Source of the DNA: Flavisolibacter amylovorans
GTDB taxonomy: Bacteria; Bacteroidota; Bacteroidia; Chitinophagales; Chitinophagaceae
DNA length: 64,000 bases
Reading direction: 5' to 3'
Assembly (NCBI RefSeq): GCF_039541815.1
Contig: NZ_BAABGY010000011.1
Span: 310,001 to 374,000, forward strand
Shown: piece after piece, positions 53,545 to 63,175 of the stretch
Layout: the number at the start of each line of letters is the position of its first letter
How positions within the stretch are numbered: the first letter of the stretch is position 1
Made by a program: the position numbers and the translations under genes
The notes under the pieces: generated by a model
Seen by the model: the letters and a program-made list of their open reading frames with translations, nothing else
Database searches by the model: none
Told to the model about the DNA's origin: nothing

Positions 53545-55170
53545 ATGTTTGCAGAAGACGTCTTGACACCGGAGCGGCAACTCCGGCTTTACGAAGCAAT
53601 TACAAGCAGTACTCCCGACCTGATCTATGTATTTGACTTGAAATACAGGTTCATCTATGCCAATGCGGCACTGTTGCAAATGTGGGGGAAAACCTGGGCG
53701 CAATCGATTGGGAAGGGGTTGCTGGAGAATGGCTATGAGCCCTGGCATGCAGAGATGCACGAGCGGGAAATCGACCAGGTAGTTGCCACCCGGCAGCCGA
53801 TCCGCGGCGCGGTGCATTTCCCGCACGCGGAGAAGGGGAAACGCTATTACGATTATATTTTAGTGCCGGTGCTGAATGAAAGGGGAGAAGTAGAGGCCGT
53901 GGCCGGCACGACCAGGGATATCACGGACATCAAGCTCGCGGAGGAGCAACTACTTGAAAGCCGCCGGCAGCTGGAGCAAAGCGAGCAAAACCTGCGTAAC
54001 ATCATCCTGCAGGCACCGGTGGCCATGTGCATCATGATGGGACAGGATCACGTCGTTGACATTGCGAATGAGGAAATGATCCGGTTATGGGGTAAGCCCA
54101 GGGAAGCTGTCATGAACCGGCCCATATTTGAGGGGCTCCCCGATGCCCGCGCGCAAGGGCTGGAAGAGCTAATCGGCCAAGTGTACCGGACCGGCGAGCC
54201 CTTTTACGCCGCAGAGCGACCTGTAGAGTTGCTGCGGGATGGACGGCGCGATACCGTTTACCAGAACTTCGCCTATGTGCCCTATATGGATCCCAACGGA
54301 TCGATACTGGGTGTGATGGCCATCTCCGTAGATGTGACGCCCCAGGTAGAAGCGCGTCAGCAGATCGAGGAAGTAGTGAACATGCGTACCCGGGAACTGG
54401 CAGCCAGTAACGGTGCCCTGCAAAATTCCGTTGCCGCCCTCCAGCGCTCCAACGCCAATCTGGAGGACTTTACCTATGCTGCCTCGCACGACCTCAAGGA
54501 ACCGGTCCGAAAGATCACGACTTTTGCGAGCCGCCTGCAGGCTGAGATGGCCGGCAGGCTCACGGAAGCGGAAGCACGCCTTCTGGAACGCATTCAGTCG
54601 GGTGCCGAGCGCATGCGCCTGTTGATCGACGACCTTTTGGAGTACTCCCATGTGAGCTTTGAAGGTCATGCCCCGGAGCGCATCGACTTGAACGAGAAGC
54701 TGCACCGGGTGCTTTCCGACCTGGAGCTGCTGATTGAAGAGAAAGGCGCCCGTATTGAAGTAGGCCACCTGCCCGTAGTACAGGGTAAGCGGCGGCAGAT
54801 CCAGCAGCTCTTTCAGAACCTGGTAAGCAACGCGCTCAAATACGCCAAACCCGGCGTTGCTCCTGAGATATCCATCACATCCCGTGAAGTTGCGGCCGGC
54901 GACTCCGGCTTACCGGCTGAGCATCTGCCCCAAGGAACGCGCTTTCACCTCATTGAGGTAGCGGATAACGGTATTGGCTTTGAGCAGGATCAATCGGAGA
55001 AGATCTTCAAGATCTTCCACCGCCTGCACGGCAAAGAGGAGTATAGCGGCACCGGCGTCGGCCTGGCCATCGTGCGGAAGGTGGTGGAGAATCACGGCGG
55101 AGCGATCTGGGCAGAGGGGGAGCCCGGGAAAGGGGCAAAATTCAAGGTGCTGTTGCCTGTATCAGAATAA
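53545..55170 (+). CDS. PAS-PAS sensor histidine kinase
   Basis: 541 residues from the ATG at 53545; a TTG six bases earlier is possible. There is no membrane segment. Two PAS domains are visible: STPDLIYVFDLKYRFIYANA near 25-45, and VAMCIMMGQDHVVDIANEEM near 155-175 with VYQNFAYVPYMDPNGSILGV. A coiled-coil linker leads to HisKA with His315 in ASHDLKEPVRKI, then HATPase_c with NALKYAKP, VADNGIGFEQD and GTGVGLAIVRKVVENHGG. The protein is probably a soluble kinase, as in phytochrome-type kinases with receiver-only partners. Its signal is unknown. Confidence 0.93.
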   Translation: MFAEDVLTPERQLRLYEAITSSTPDLIYVFDLKYRFIYANAALLQMWGKTWAQSIGKGLLENGYEPWHAEMHEREIDQVVATRQPIRGAVHFPHAEKGKRYYDYILVPVLNERGEVEAVAGTTRDITDIKLAEEQLLESRRQLEQSEQNLRNIILQAPVAMCIMMGQDHVVDIANEEMIRLWGKPREAVMNRPIFEGLPDARAQGLEELIGQVYRTGEPFYAAERPVELLRDGRRDTVYQNFAYVPYMDPNGSILGVMAISVDVTPQVEARQQIEEVVNMRTRELAASNGALQNSVAALQRSNANLEDFTYAASHDLKEPVRKITTFASRLQAEMAGRLTEAEARLLERIQSGAERMRLLIDDLLEYSHVSFEGHAPERIDLNEKLHRVLSDLELLIEEKGARIEVGHLPVVQGKRRQIQQLFQNLVSNALKYAKPGVAPEISITSREVAAGDSGLPAEHLPQGTRFHLIEVADNGIGFEQDQSEKIFKIFHRLHGKEEYSGTGVGLAIVRKVVENHGGAIWAEGEPGKGAKFKVLLPVSE

Positions 55171-55836
55171 TGTAGCTAGAATAACCCGCCCCAAGGGGTG
55201 CTAAGTAACGCGAATGTCTGACGGTTTTATCTATAGCTGTTCTTGATGAATTCTTGACAAGCAGCATCTAAATTCGGCAAGCGGTGATAGATGTCCTGCA
55301 GCTCGGTGTCATCAATGTCAAAAAGTATGAAGCCTTCCATGGCCTGGATGGACTCTTAGCTTGCTTTCTGCTGGTAAAAGCTTTGATGGAGATAATGACA
55401 TTGTTCTCTTTTATAAACCAAGAACAGACTTCGTGGTCATCGCTTAGGTAAAACAGCGCAGCAGGCCGCTTTTGATAAAGCCAATGACCGGGGCTGGTGG
55501 CGTCGGCCCGGGGGTGGAAAGTTTTTGCGAAGATTCCGAATTTTCGAGTAAAGCAGAGTCGATCCACTAAGCCTACTGAGAGCGGTTATCGACTTCACAA
55601 AATTGAGTATATAGCCATCAATATGAAGGAGTCGGATGGCTCGGCCAATCTAGATTTGACACAAATAGGCATTTTACCAGCAGCATGATACTGCAGTCAG
55701 GTTGCTACTTACAATGAAAATGCATAAAACAAAATCCGGTAAATATCGTCTAGCATTAAAAAAACGCTTCCCAATATTTCCCGGATTTAACTCAGTTCAA
55801 TTCAGCCCACAGATTACTTTTCCACCAATCTGAACA
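55171..55836. other. Intergenic region with a decayed Crp/Fnr gene
   Basis: About 660 bases between the kinase and the radical SAM gene. Apart from the decayed Crp/Fnr gene at 55236-55520 I see nothing coding. Composition shifts to AT-rich from about 55700, marking the start of the next island. Confidence 0.6.
55236..55520 (-). pseudogene. Decayed Crp/Fnr-family gene
   Basis: On the minus strand, parts in different frames read GFIKSGLLRCF, YLSDDHEVCSWFIKENNVI, ISIKAF and MEGFILFDIDDTELQDIYHR. They are in the same order as the intact regulator at 52200 (GLLRCFYLKDDLEVSSWFMKE). Frameshifts and the lack of both ends make this a remnant. Confidence 0.8.
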
Positions 55837-57846
55837 CTATCTTGGAATGGCTCTCTTTTTCTTTTTTGAGGTAGCCGACTCCGCTTCAAAATCATATGTG
55901 AGAGTCAAATTGATAGCATTGTCTTCTTTTACAAGAAGATCAAATTTCTTCTTGGTCTCTTTGTATTTCAAGTCTTTTAGCTTGATGTTTTCAACTGACT
56001 CTTTTTTTATGTTGTAATGTCTCAATAAAGCGATGATCTTCTTATTTGAGGTCTTTCTTTCAACTTCCTTGAAGTCGTTACTCTTAATGATTTCCTGCGC
56101 CTCTGTAAGCTCGTCAGGCTGAAGCGAATTATACAGTTTGCGCCATTCGTCAGTGAATCCTAGTCCATCGAAAAAGTATCGATAGACTATATATGCTTCT
56201 GGCATATATAGGATTTCAAAAAATATATCTTCATTACTTCCGAACGCTTTCTCAAAGAAAGACCTTCCGGGTGCCACAATGCCTTTTGTTACATTTAGAA
56301 TCGATTGGATGGCCCGGATAAACTTTCGGTTCCACTTTTTTCCAATGTAGTCCCGGGATTTGGCGTCCTCCCCGAAAAGTGGTATATACTTCATTGGAAA
56401 AGAGAAAATATGAGTACCTAGTTCTTCATTTAGCCGGACGTTAATTTCAAGACGTCTATAAAGTTCTTCTGGACTATCATTGAAATTATAAAGAATATAA
56501 TTTGATAATTCTTTCAATCCATATTTTGCTGCTAGCCTAACGGCGTTTTCGTATTTATCACGTATACCCCAATAGTCGAATGCAATACGAAGAGGACGTA
56601 TTGGTATTTCGCTCATCAACTTCATCATCTCATCGTTGACATACCTAGCATCTGTTCCTTGGTTAAAGTCCACATACCTCAATTGGGGTTTGCTTTTACG
56701 ATATTTATCATAAATATCTTTCAGGGCATCATAAGCAGCTATAAGATTTTCTTTTGTCGCAGTTTCAAGGTGAAGCAACTCATACTCAACTAAACTATTA
56801 TAGTAAGTTTGTCTCACCGAACCGCGTAATCTTTTCAAATGTTCATTGAAAAGGTAAAAGGACCTTTTGATATAGGCATGGTCATTTATGCCTTTTTTTA
56901 GATTGCGAATGGAAATCGCAAGCTGGTTTGGTTCAGAAAAAGTTGCGCCTTTGTAAAAGCCCATCTGCTTAATCTCGGCTATTATTTCTGGGAAGTTTGG
57001 GGACGCAAGTACATTGTTATCCATTAACAATAGGTTTTGCTGCTCCCCATACATCCTTTTGATATCTTCAAACTTATCGACAGTATCAATTTTCGGCTTA
57101 TAAGTAGGCTCCAGGATTGGAACAGAACAGAATGCACATTTACGTGTGCACCCTTTTGTCATAAAAGTGAAATATGCACTACCAGTCGGATATTTGTATT
57201 CGATTTCATCTAGAATAGAATAGTCTAGAGGAAGATTGTCGATGATAATTTGCTTCGCTTTTTCATTGTCTGGATCAAGCATGCCTGGCTTGTCCAAAAG
57301 CCCACGCATCGGCGTTATTCCAACTTCTGCTTCTAACTCTTTGTGAAGTAAAGACGCAAGTACCCCTCCAACTAATAGCTGATTTTCGTCCACTATTAAG
57401 TTTTTCGCATACTTGATTGTCTCTACGGTTATTTTCCAATAAAAGGTAAACAACGTGGTAACATAAATCCTGTCCCACTTTGGGAACAAGTCATATTGTC
57501 GCTTCCTAAATACATCAGCGAATTCAATCAAGCAACATTCAATCAGCTTTGAATACTTCGATTTTTTAAAATTCAAGTCGTTTAAGGTACCCGTATTCTT
57601 TTTCCTGATAAATAATTCAATTAGGTCTTTAGTTTTTTCCCAATTAATCGTCGAGTCTATCTTTTTTAACTTACGAATACACTTAACAGCAAGTTCTTCA
57701 ACAACCAAGTCTTTGAGGTCGCCTTTGTAAAATTTCACTCTGTCACCGAGCTGCCGATGGTAAGAAGAAATTTTCATCAATCCTATTGGAGGATATTTGT
57801 TCTTGTAGTTAGGTTCAATTAATAATATACGTCTCTTGCGCGCCAT
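55837..57846 (-). CDS. Radical SAM protein with B12-binding-like N-terminus
   Basis: 669 residues. The start RILLIEPNYKNKYPPIGLMKI fits the N-terminal strand of B12-binding radical SAM proteins. The radical SAM cluster motif is CxxxCxxC at Cys233, Cys237 and Cys240 (KGCTRKCAFCSVP), so a 4Fe-4S cluster and SAM are expected. Downstream are MDNNVLASPNFPEIIAEI and FNQGTDARYVNDEMM, part of the barrel. The substrate is unknown; RNA-, lipid- and peptide-modifying enzymes all occur in this superfamily. The last 140 residues end in a basic tail (ATSKKKKRAIPR). It is the last gene of a tightly packed leftward operon: its ATG overlaps the stop of the GHKL gene by one base. Confidence 0.85.
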   Translation of the reverse strand: MARKRRILLIEPNYKNKYPPIGLMKISSYHRQLGDRVKFYKGDLKDLVVEELAVKCIRKLKKIDSTINWEKTKDLIELFIRKKNTGTLNDLNFKKSKYSKLIECCLIEFADVFRKRQYDLFPKWDRIYVTTLFTFYWKITVETIKYAKNLIVDENQLLVGGVLASLLHKELEAEVGITPMRGLLDKPGMLDPDNEKAKQIIIDNLPLDYSILDEIEYKYPTGSAYFTFMTKGCTRKCAFCSVPILEPTYKPKIDTVDKFEDIKRMYGEQQNLLLMDNNVLASPNFPEIIAEIKQMGFYKGATFSEPNQLAISIRNLKKGINDHAYIKRSFYLFNEHLKRLRGSVRQTYYNSLVEYELLHLETATKENLIAAYDALKDIYDKYRKSKPQLRYVDFNQGTDARYVNDEMMKLMSEIPIRPLRIAFDYWGIRDKYENAVRLAAKYGLKELSNYILYNFNDSPEELYRRLEINVRLNEELGTHIFSFPMKYIPLFGEDAKSRDYIGKKWNRKFIRAIQSILNVTKGIVAPGRSFFEKAFGSNEDIFFEILYMPEAYIVYRYFFDGLGFTDEWRKLYNSLQPDELTEAQEIIKSNDFKEVERKTSNKKIIALLRHYNIKKESVENIKLKDLKYKETKKKFDLLVKEDNAINLTLTYDFEAESATSKKKKRAIPR

Positions 57847-59390
57847 TACTTATCGTACTTTTTTTGTAATTTTTGAATCAATTTGTTTGCACCAGAATGG
57901 CCTAGTTCCTGTTGTAAAAAAATCACAACCTCATTCAAGATTTTAGACTGATCTGCAGTTACTCTCCGAAATTTTAGAGGCGGGTATACAGGAGCCGATT
58001 TAAATTCAGATATCTCTTTATCGGTTACGTCGAAGTCGAAATCGTGGATTATACTTTTGAAAAGATCGTTCAATGGAGGACTTGTCTGGGCTTCTTCTTT
58101 AATTTTCTGGATTTTTTTCGAAGCTTTTTTTGCTACTGAAAGTGCTTTCTCTAACTCCTCAAACCTTTGGTCACGCTCAACTGCAGTTTTGAATGCTGGC
58201 AATTCTTTTCTGAAAGACTCAACTGACGATCGAAAAACTTTAATCTCTTTCGAGCGGTTATGAAGGTCCGAGGCCCTATGCGGCAGTCGATTTTCGAAGT
58301 CTGTAAATATTGATTCGAGCGAACTTTGGAATTCACTCACGGTCCGGTTGTCATTAAAATAATCGCGTCTTGCATTTGGGGTAAAGCCTTCTCCGACAAT
58401 ATGAACTTCACCGATATACCGAAGGTTGGTCCTTTCAACTTTAAAGCGCGCCATCAAAGTTTTCTCATCACCGACCCCGATATTTCCACTTCTAATTCTT
58501 ATGCCTCTCTCAATATTTTCTTTTTCAATGACTTTGTTAACTAGATCTGGTATTCCATACCAGCCTAACGCTAGCAAATAATCTTCTTGATCTTTAACAT
58601 CGAAGAATCCTATACTGGTAATATGGGCATAAACTTGACCGCTAGAATCTAGGAGGTTATTTTTATAGGCTTTTGTTATTATCTTCTTGTTCAGGCGAAC
58701 CTTGTACTCATCGAGCTTTAAACCCCTGCTTTCAAAATGGGACAGAATTCTATCTCTGAAAGCGAAGTCACTGTCGAATGGCACGGGAGCTACTATTGAC
58801 AAGTAGCTGTATACAGAATCAATATTGAGTATTGCTTCATTTTTTACCCCGGACAATATCACTCGAAAATAATGCGCATCTGCCTTCTCGCTATTTGTTG
58901 TAACAGTTGTAATTATACTGATAACTTGGGCAGCATCTGAGTCATCTTGGCGATTAGCTATGATCTTGCCTAAATTTGCCGAGTCAAGAGTCATAATGCT
59001 TTTTACCAATTCCCCTTTGTAGGAAGTCTCGAAAATCAATTTTTCGGAATATCCAAGTCCACCAAGTCTGCCAATGCCTCGAAACCCTTTCCTTTTAGTT
59101 GGGTCTTTTTCAGAGTTTGCTACATCACTAAGAAATCGGCGCATCATTGAAGCTTTAATTCCTGTAGCATTGTCTTCTATTACAACATATCCCGCCTGGG
59201 AATCGATATTTATTAGCACCTCCCCTTCAGACCGGCGTTTCAATATTTTAAGATCGACGGCTTCGTCGATTTGATCAACCGCATTTTGAATATATTCACG
59301 ATAGATGAAGCGTGGATCATCATACATACCAGAAGTCAGTGTTTCCAGTACGGTTTTGCCAATCTTTGGTAAATTATTAGCCTTCGACAT
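57846..59390 (-). CDS. GHKL (Hsp90/MutL-type) ATPase, first paralogue
   Basis: 514 residues. N-box REYIQNAVDQID with Glu32, Asn36 and Asp39; G1 box DNATG at 73-77; G2 box KGFRGIGRLGGL at 101-112. These match Hsp90/MutL/MORC-type ATPases, with FRGIGR the MutL/MORC-like form. Middle blocks are HYFRVILSGV, YSYLSIVAPVPF and PNARRDYFNDN, shared with the second paralogue at 61634. A coiled coil follows (QRFEELEKALSVAKKASKKI), then a short C-terminal domain. It probably dimerises on ATP. It lies between the unknown gene (14-base overlap) and the radical SAM gene. The nucleotide-binding call is firm; the process is inferred from neighbours. Confidence 0.88.
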   Translation of the reverse strand: MSKANNLPKIGKTVLETLTSGMYDDPRFIYREYIQNAVDQIDEAVDLKILKRRSEGEVLINIDSQAGYVVIEDNATGIKASMMRRFLSDVANSEKDPTKRKGFRGIGRLGGLGYSEKLIFETSYKGELVKSIMTLDSANLGKIIANRQDDSDAAQVISIITTVTTNSEKADAHYFRVILSGVKNEAILNIDSVYSYLSIVAPVPFDSDFAFRDRILSHFESRGLKLDEYKVRLNKKIITKAYKNNLLDSSGQVYAHITSIGFFDVKDQEDYLLALGWYGIPDLVNKVIEKENIERGIRIRSGNIGVGDEKTLMARFKVERTNLRYIGEVHIVGEGFTPNARRDYFNDNRTVSEFQSSLESIFTDFENRLPHRASDLHNRSKEIKVFRSSVESFRKELPAFKTAVERDQRFEELEKALSVAKKASKKIQKIKEEAQTSPPLNDLFKSIIHDFDFDVTDKEISEFKSAPVYPPLKFRRVTADQSKILNEVVIFLQQELGHSGANKLIQKLQKKYDK

Positions 59391-60207
59391 TGGGATATTG
59401 CTTTTTGATCCTTTGAATCATCAACTTATCTAATTTTACATCGTGCGCATGGTATAAGTTAGCTGTTGTATGACGAAATTCAACGTATGTTCCATTCTTT
59501 CTATCATACCCCAGGAGCATGCCCTCAAACTCGAATGCTTTATCGAGGATATCTTGAGCAGACGTTGTATCTCTATCTCGTTCATTGTAGCAACTTAAAC
59601 CGGATACCTCTTCCCCTCTTGAATCTTTTCCGCCTGAGTTAAATGCATCATGTTTGTTATGGTGATCAAATAACCGTTTAAAAACGCCCAGCCGGTTATA
59701 CAAATCCTTTTCACTTTCGGCTTCGAATCGTTCTACTAAACAGTCGTATGAGTTTCGAAGAAGTAGAGACTCTTTCTCTGGCGGCCAAAACTCTTCATGA
59801 GTAATTATCCACTTGTTAGGCTGATTATCAGCATGTATGTACGTAATCAAAGCTTGTACTTCTTCCTTTACATTATCATTAAAGTGACCCTTTATCTGAT
59901 TAGGGTCAGAAGTTATAGTATGTCCATTAACTCTAGTAAAGTCAACAAAGTTTGCTTTTGATAAGAAGTTGAGGGTGGCGGTTTGAAATGAAATATGTTC
60001 GTTTGGAATCTTATCGTAAGGGAAGCTGGTGAAGACCTCCACACCAAGTTCTCCCTTCAATAAGATAGGTACATTGTACTTTATCAAGCCATCAAAAAGA
60101 GAAGGAAGAGTTGACATTAGTCTATAATATGAAGGCCTGTTTGCTTCAAAACTTTCCTTATCCCATATTAATAGAGATGTATCTAGCAAAGCGTACCTTG
60201 TTGTCAT
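59377..60207 (-). CDS. Unknown protein of the GHKL/HerA-like operon
   Basis: 276 residues, not recognised. The start MTTRYALLDTSLLIWDKES has the look of a PIN-like first strand (hydrophobic strand, DTS), and EVQALITYIHADNQPNKWII then THEEFWPPEKESLL could be later strands of an alpha/beta fold. The C-terminal third has polar motifs (KHDAFNSGGKDSRGEEVSGL) and YVEFRHTTANLYHAHDVKLD. A nuclease role is possible but unproven. It overlaps its upstream gene by four bases (stop over start) and its downstream gene by 14, so it is made together with the ATPases. Confidence 0.75.
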   Translation of the reverse strand: MTTRYALLDTSLLIWDKESFEANRPSYYRLMSTLPSLFDGLIKYNVPILLKGELGVEVFTSFPYDKIPNEHISFQTATLNFLSKANFVDFTRVNGHTITSDPNQIKGHFNDNVKEEVQALITYIHADNQPNKWIITHEEFWPPEKESLLLRNSYDCLVERFEAESEKDLYNRLGVFKRLFDHHNKHDAFNSGGKDSRGEEVSGLSCYNERDRDTTSAQDILDKAFEFEGMLLGYDRKNGTYVEFRHTTANLYHAHDVKLDKLMIQRIKKQYPNVEG

Positions 60208-61637
60208 TTCTTTGCTTTTTTAATACGCTTTACCATTTGTGCCTTCACTATAGCCTTCAACTCAACCTCCGGTCGTTCGATAAATTCATCAGGAAAGTGT
60301 GTTAATGCACCGAGTTCGTTTAGGTCTAGAGGCTCAATGTCTACACCTTCTTCTTTTAGCTTAATAAAAGAAAGATTAATCAATTGCCTTAAGTCATCTG
60401 AGTCGCTTTCGGCTATCCGTCTCCGCATTCTAGTTACAAAATGGTCACTATGAGTTTCGACTAGTATAGTTTTTCCTGCGAGCATTAGAGAGAAAGCAAA
60501 GTCAAACAGATAACTCTGAATTCGGGGGTGGAGATGGATTTCTGGCTGCTCGAGGACTAGAATCCCCCCTTTACTCATCAAAAGTCCTTGAACTATTATA
60601 GGAAGGACTTGACTTACTCCAAACCCCACATGACGAATGGATATCGGGACTCCATTGTGATTTTCCAGAAATATTGAGTAGTTATCACCGTCTGATTTGG
60701 AATACAGTCGCTTGCCGAATCCAAAGACATCACAAATCCAAAAGTTCACAACTTCAAGAAGGCTGGAACTGACTTCATTAAATGATACTCCTTCATCTGT
60801 AAATGTTGGCCAAAATGAAATAACTGGCTCGTCCTTCATCTTTTCAAGGGATTCAGCTACATTTTCGCCTCTATTACCAACATTATATGGATCATTTGAC
60901 CCAGAATAGACGTCCTTAGGCTCTACCCGGAGAGGTCCTAGATAATAAAGATTCTTGGCAAAAGCTTTGAAGAAAGATCTAAGAGCGGATAGGTTAACGT
61001 AAAGCGTAGTCTTGTTCTGATTTACTAGTGAGAGTTCCGTTTGCTCCCCTTCAGTTACTTCGACCGTTTCTGCATCGAAAGAGCTGGGGAAGAATGAAAG
61101 GAATTTTAGGTTGGAAAAACTTGAATCTGAGAACTCAAAAAAACCTTTTACAAAATACTCGTTATTTGATTCAACTGACAATTGCCCATCTGCATTGTTA
61201 GTGATTGTAATGAAGTTTTCAAGAGAATCTGATTTGTATTTTAGTGAAAACCTTTCGACCTCCATAGCACCCTGGGAGTATCTGAAATTGACAATAACCT
61301 CGCACTCGTAATCATCGAAGCTATCGAAGATGGACTTCTCTACAACGGGTGCGAAACGGACAAAGTCGGCTTTGGATAATAGGAACGCAAATTCGAGTGC
61401 CTTTGATTTGTCCTTACCAGAAATAATATCTACATAATCTCTAATTGAGTAGTATTTCCCATCCTTATAAATTGGGTAAGATGAAGAATCTAGATCGATA
61501 GTCTGCTTTATCAATAATATCATTTGAATAAATGACGACTTGCCAGAACTGTTGGTGCCAGATAGTACAGTTAATGGTTTGATAGTAGTATAGGGTATGT
61601 TGACCAGGCTCTTAAAATTTTTGGCTCTTATTCTCAT
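60204..61637 (-). CDS. AAA_15/DUF3696 ATPase
   Basis: 477 residues. It starts MRIRAKNFKSLVNIPYTTI, with Walker A GTNSSGKSS at 27-35. Near residue 360 the block ILVLEQPEIHLHPRIQSYLF is the ABC-type signature and Walker B region of overcoming-lysogenisation-defect-type ATPases, followed by TILVETHSDHFVTRM. The C-terminus (LNELGALTHFPDEFIERPEV) is the DUF3696 end. Such ATPases occur in many defence systems paired with a nuclease or other effector. It overlaps the genes on both sides by four bases. Confidence 0.9.
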   Translation of the reverse strand: MRIRAKNFKSLVNIPYTTIKPLTVLSGTNSSGKSSFIQMILLIKQTIDLDSSSYPIYKDGKYYSIRDYVDIISGKDKSKALEFAFLLSKADFVRFAPVVEKSIFDSFDDYECEVIVNFRYSQGAMEVERFSLKYKSDSLENFITITNNADGQLSVESNNEYFVKGFFEFSDSSFSNLKFLSFFPSSFDAETVEVTEGEQTELSLVNQNKTTLYVNLSALRSFFKAFAKNLYYLGPLRVEPKDVYSGSNDPYNVGNRGENVAESLEKMKDEPVISFWPTFTDEGVSFNEVSSSLLEVVNFWICDVFGFGKRLYSKSDGDNYSIFLENHNGVPISIRHVGFGVSQVLPIIVQGLLMSKGGILVLEQPEIHLHPRIQSYLFDFAFSLMLAGKTILVETHSDHFVTRMRRRIAESDSDDLRQLINLSFIKLKEEGVDIEPLDLNELGALTHFPDEFIERPEVELKAIVKAQMVKRIKKAKK

Positions 61638-63175
61638 CTTATTTCTTCTTCAATCTTTTGAATAACGTTTTCTGCGGTCTGTTTATCCAGGACATTTCTA
61701 ATTATTGTGAAAATTCGGCTAAGAAATTTACGCTCCTCCTTTGACAAGCTCGTCAAATTGTCAGTGCGAAACTTCGGCTTTGCATTATCCAGTGGTAGCA
61801 TAACTAAATCCACCTCTGACGTTTTTCCCGGCTGGACGACTCTTTTTAAAATCTTCTTTATTGGTTCCGCGCCAGAATCATCACGCTCTAATTTTTCTAT
61901 CTTACTCTTTGCTTTAAGTGCTTCTTCTTTCTTTCTTTCAAAGCGCTCTTTATATTCTTGGTGTTCGCTTCTATCAGTAAACCCTAACGCCGATTTTTCT
62001 TGAAATACTTTTTCAAACTCGCGCAATTCTTGAAGCTTTTTAACGGAGCTATTGATTTCTGATGCCATATAGCATAGCCTGTATACATCCACATGAAAAT
62101 AGCCTCTCAAACTGTTTTCGAATTCCTGTTCTATGTCATTCTCAATAAAGTAATCTCTCCTAGAATTTGGTATCAACCCGGGGTGAACACCATACACTTC
62201 CCCAAAGAAGTAAAAATGAAACCTTCTATCCCGATGCAGTTTTAAAAGAGAATACTCATCGCCAACCTGAATGTTTGATTTCCTCAGTCTAAAACCGCGC
62301 ATATAGTTAACTTGGTTTAGCGACTGGTTCTTTTCGGAGAGTGAGTGCCAACCCCAATACAACAATTTTCCGTCCTTCGCGAACGATTTGAAAAATACCA
62401 AATCAATTACTTGGTCATAAGGGGACTGAGACTCATCTTTTTTGATATATGTCGAATAGCCTTTGAATACTTGATCCGTATTTAGAAATATTCGATATTC
62501 ATCTATCGATACTCCCATCACCTTTGCCTCTTCATAAATTTTCGACTTGAATATGAACCTCGTTGGAAATGGTAGTGGTGCTACCATTGAGAGGTAGTCG
62601 TGAACATCACCTACATTAAGTAGCTCGTCTGCACTCACTCCTTCCATAATTACACGGAAATAGTGTTTGCCTACCTCTTCCTTTTCACTTTTGAAAGACG
62701 TGACCTTGCTTATCACACTCGCTGCATCTTCCTTTTCGCTTCTATCATTTATGATACGTTTTAGCATCGAGGCGTCCCAAGACAAGATGCTCCGAACAGG
62801 CTCACCGGCGTAGGATGTTTCAAATATCAATCTGCTGCAATAAGCTAAGCCTCCAAGTCTGCCAATACCCCTAAATCCTTTGTGAACGCCGCGTTCTTTT
62901 GTCGATTGAGCAATGTTTTTGAGGATGGGTATAACATCTTTTTCTGGTATCCCAGTTGCATTGTCATCAATCGTGATGCTTCTGCCTTCAGTATCAATAT
63001 TAATATGTATTTCGCCTTGATCTTTTGAAAGTAGCCCTACTAAGACCCCCTTATCTATTTGGTCGGCGGAGTTTTGAATATACTCACGGAAGACGAAGCG
63101 TGAATCTTCATACATTCCTAATGTTAAAGACTCAATGACGTCTTTTCCTATAACTGGCATTGGTTCATTAGCCAT
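61634..63175 (-). CDS. GHKL (Hsp90/MutL-type) ATPase, second paralogue
   Basis: 513 residues. N-box REYIQNSADQID (Glu31, Asn35, Asp38), G1 box DNATG at 71-75, G2 box KGFRGIGRLGGL at 99-110. The same middle blocks as the first paralogue appear (HYFRVIMEGV, YLSMVAPLPFPT, PNSRRDYFIEN), with a coiled coil near 395-430 (EYKERFERKKEEALKAKSKI) and a basic, acidic end. The two paralogues have equal length and motif order but clearly different sequence, so they may pair as a heterodimer. It overlaps the HerA-like gene by eight bases and the AAA gene by four. Confidence 0.88.
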   Translation of the reverse strand: MANEPMPVIGKDVIESLTLGMYEDSRFVFREYIQNSADQIDKGVLVGLLSKDQGEIHINIDTEGRSITIDDNATGIPEKDVIPILKNIAQSTKERGVHKGFRGIGRLGGLAYCSRLIFETSYAGEPVRSILSWDASMLKRIINDRSEKEDAASVISKVTSFKSEKEEVGKHYFRVIMEGVSADELLNVGDVHDYLSMVAPLPFPTRFIFKSKIYEEAKVMGVSIDEYRIFLNTDQVFKGYSTYIKKDESQSPYDQVIDLVFFKSFAKDGKLLYWGWHSLSEKNQSLNQVNYMRGFRLRKSNIQVGDEYSLLKLHRDRRFHFYFFGEVYGVHPGLIPNSRRDYFIENDIEQEFENSLRGYFHVDVYRLCYMASEINSSVKKLQELREFEKVFQEKSALGFTDRSEHQEYKERFERKKEEALKAKSKIEKLERDDSGAEPIKKILKRVVQPGKTSEVDLVMLPLDNAKPKFRTDNLTSLSKEERKFLSRIFTIIRNVLDKQTAENVIQKIEEEIR

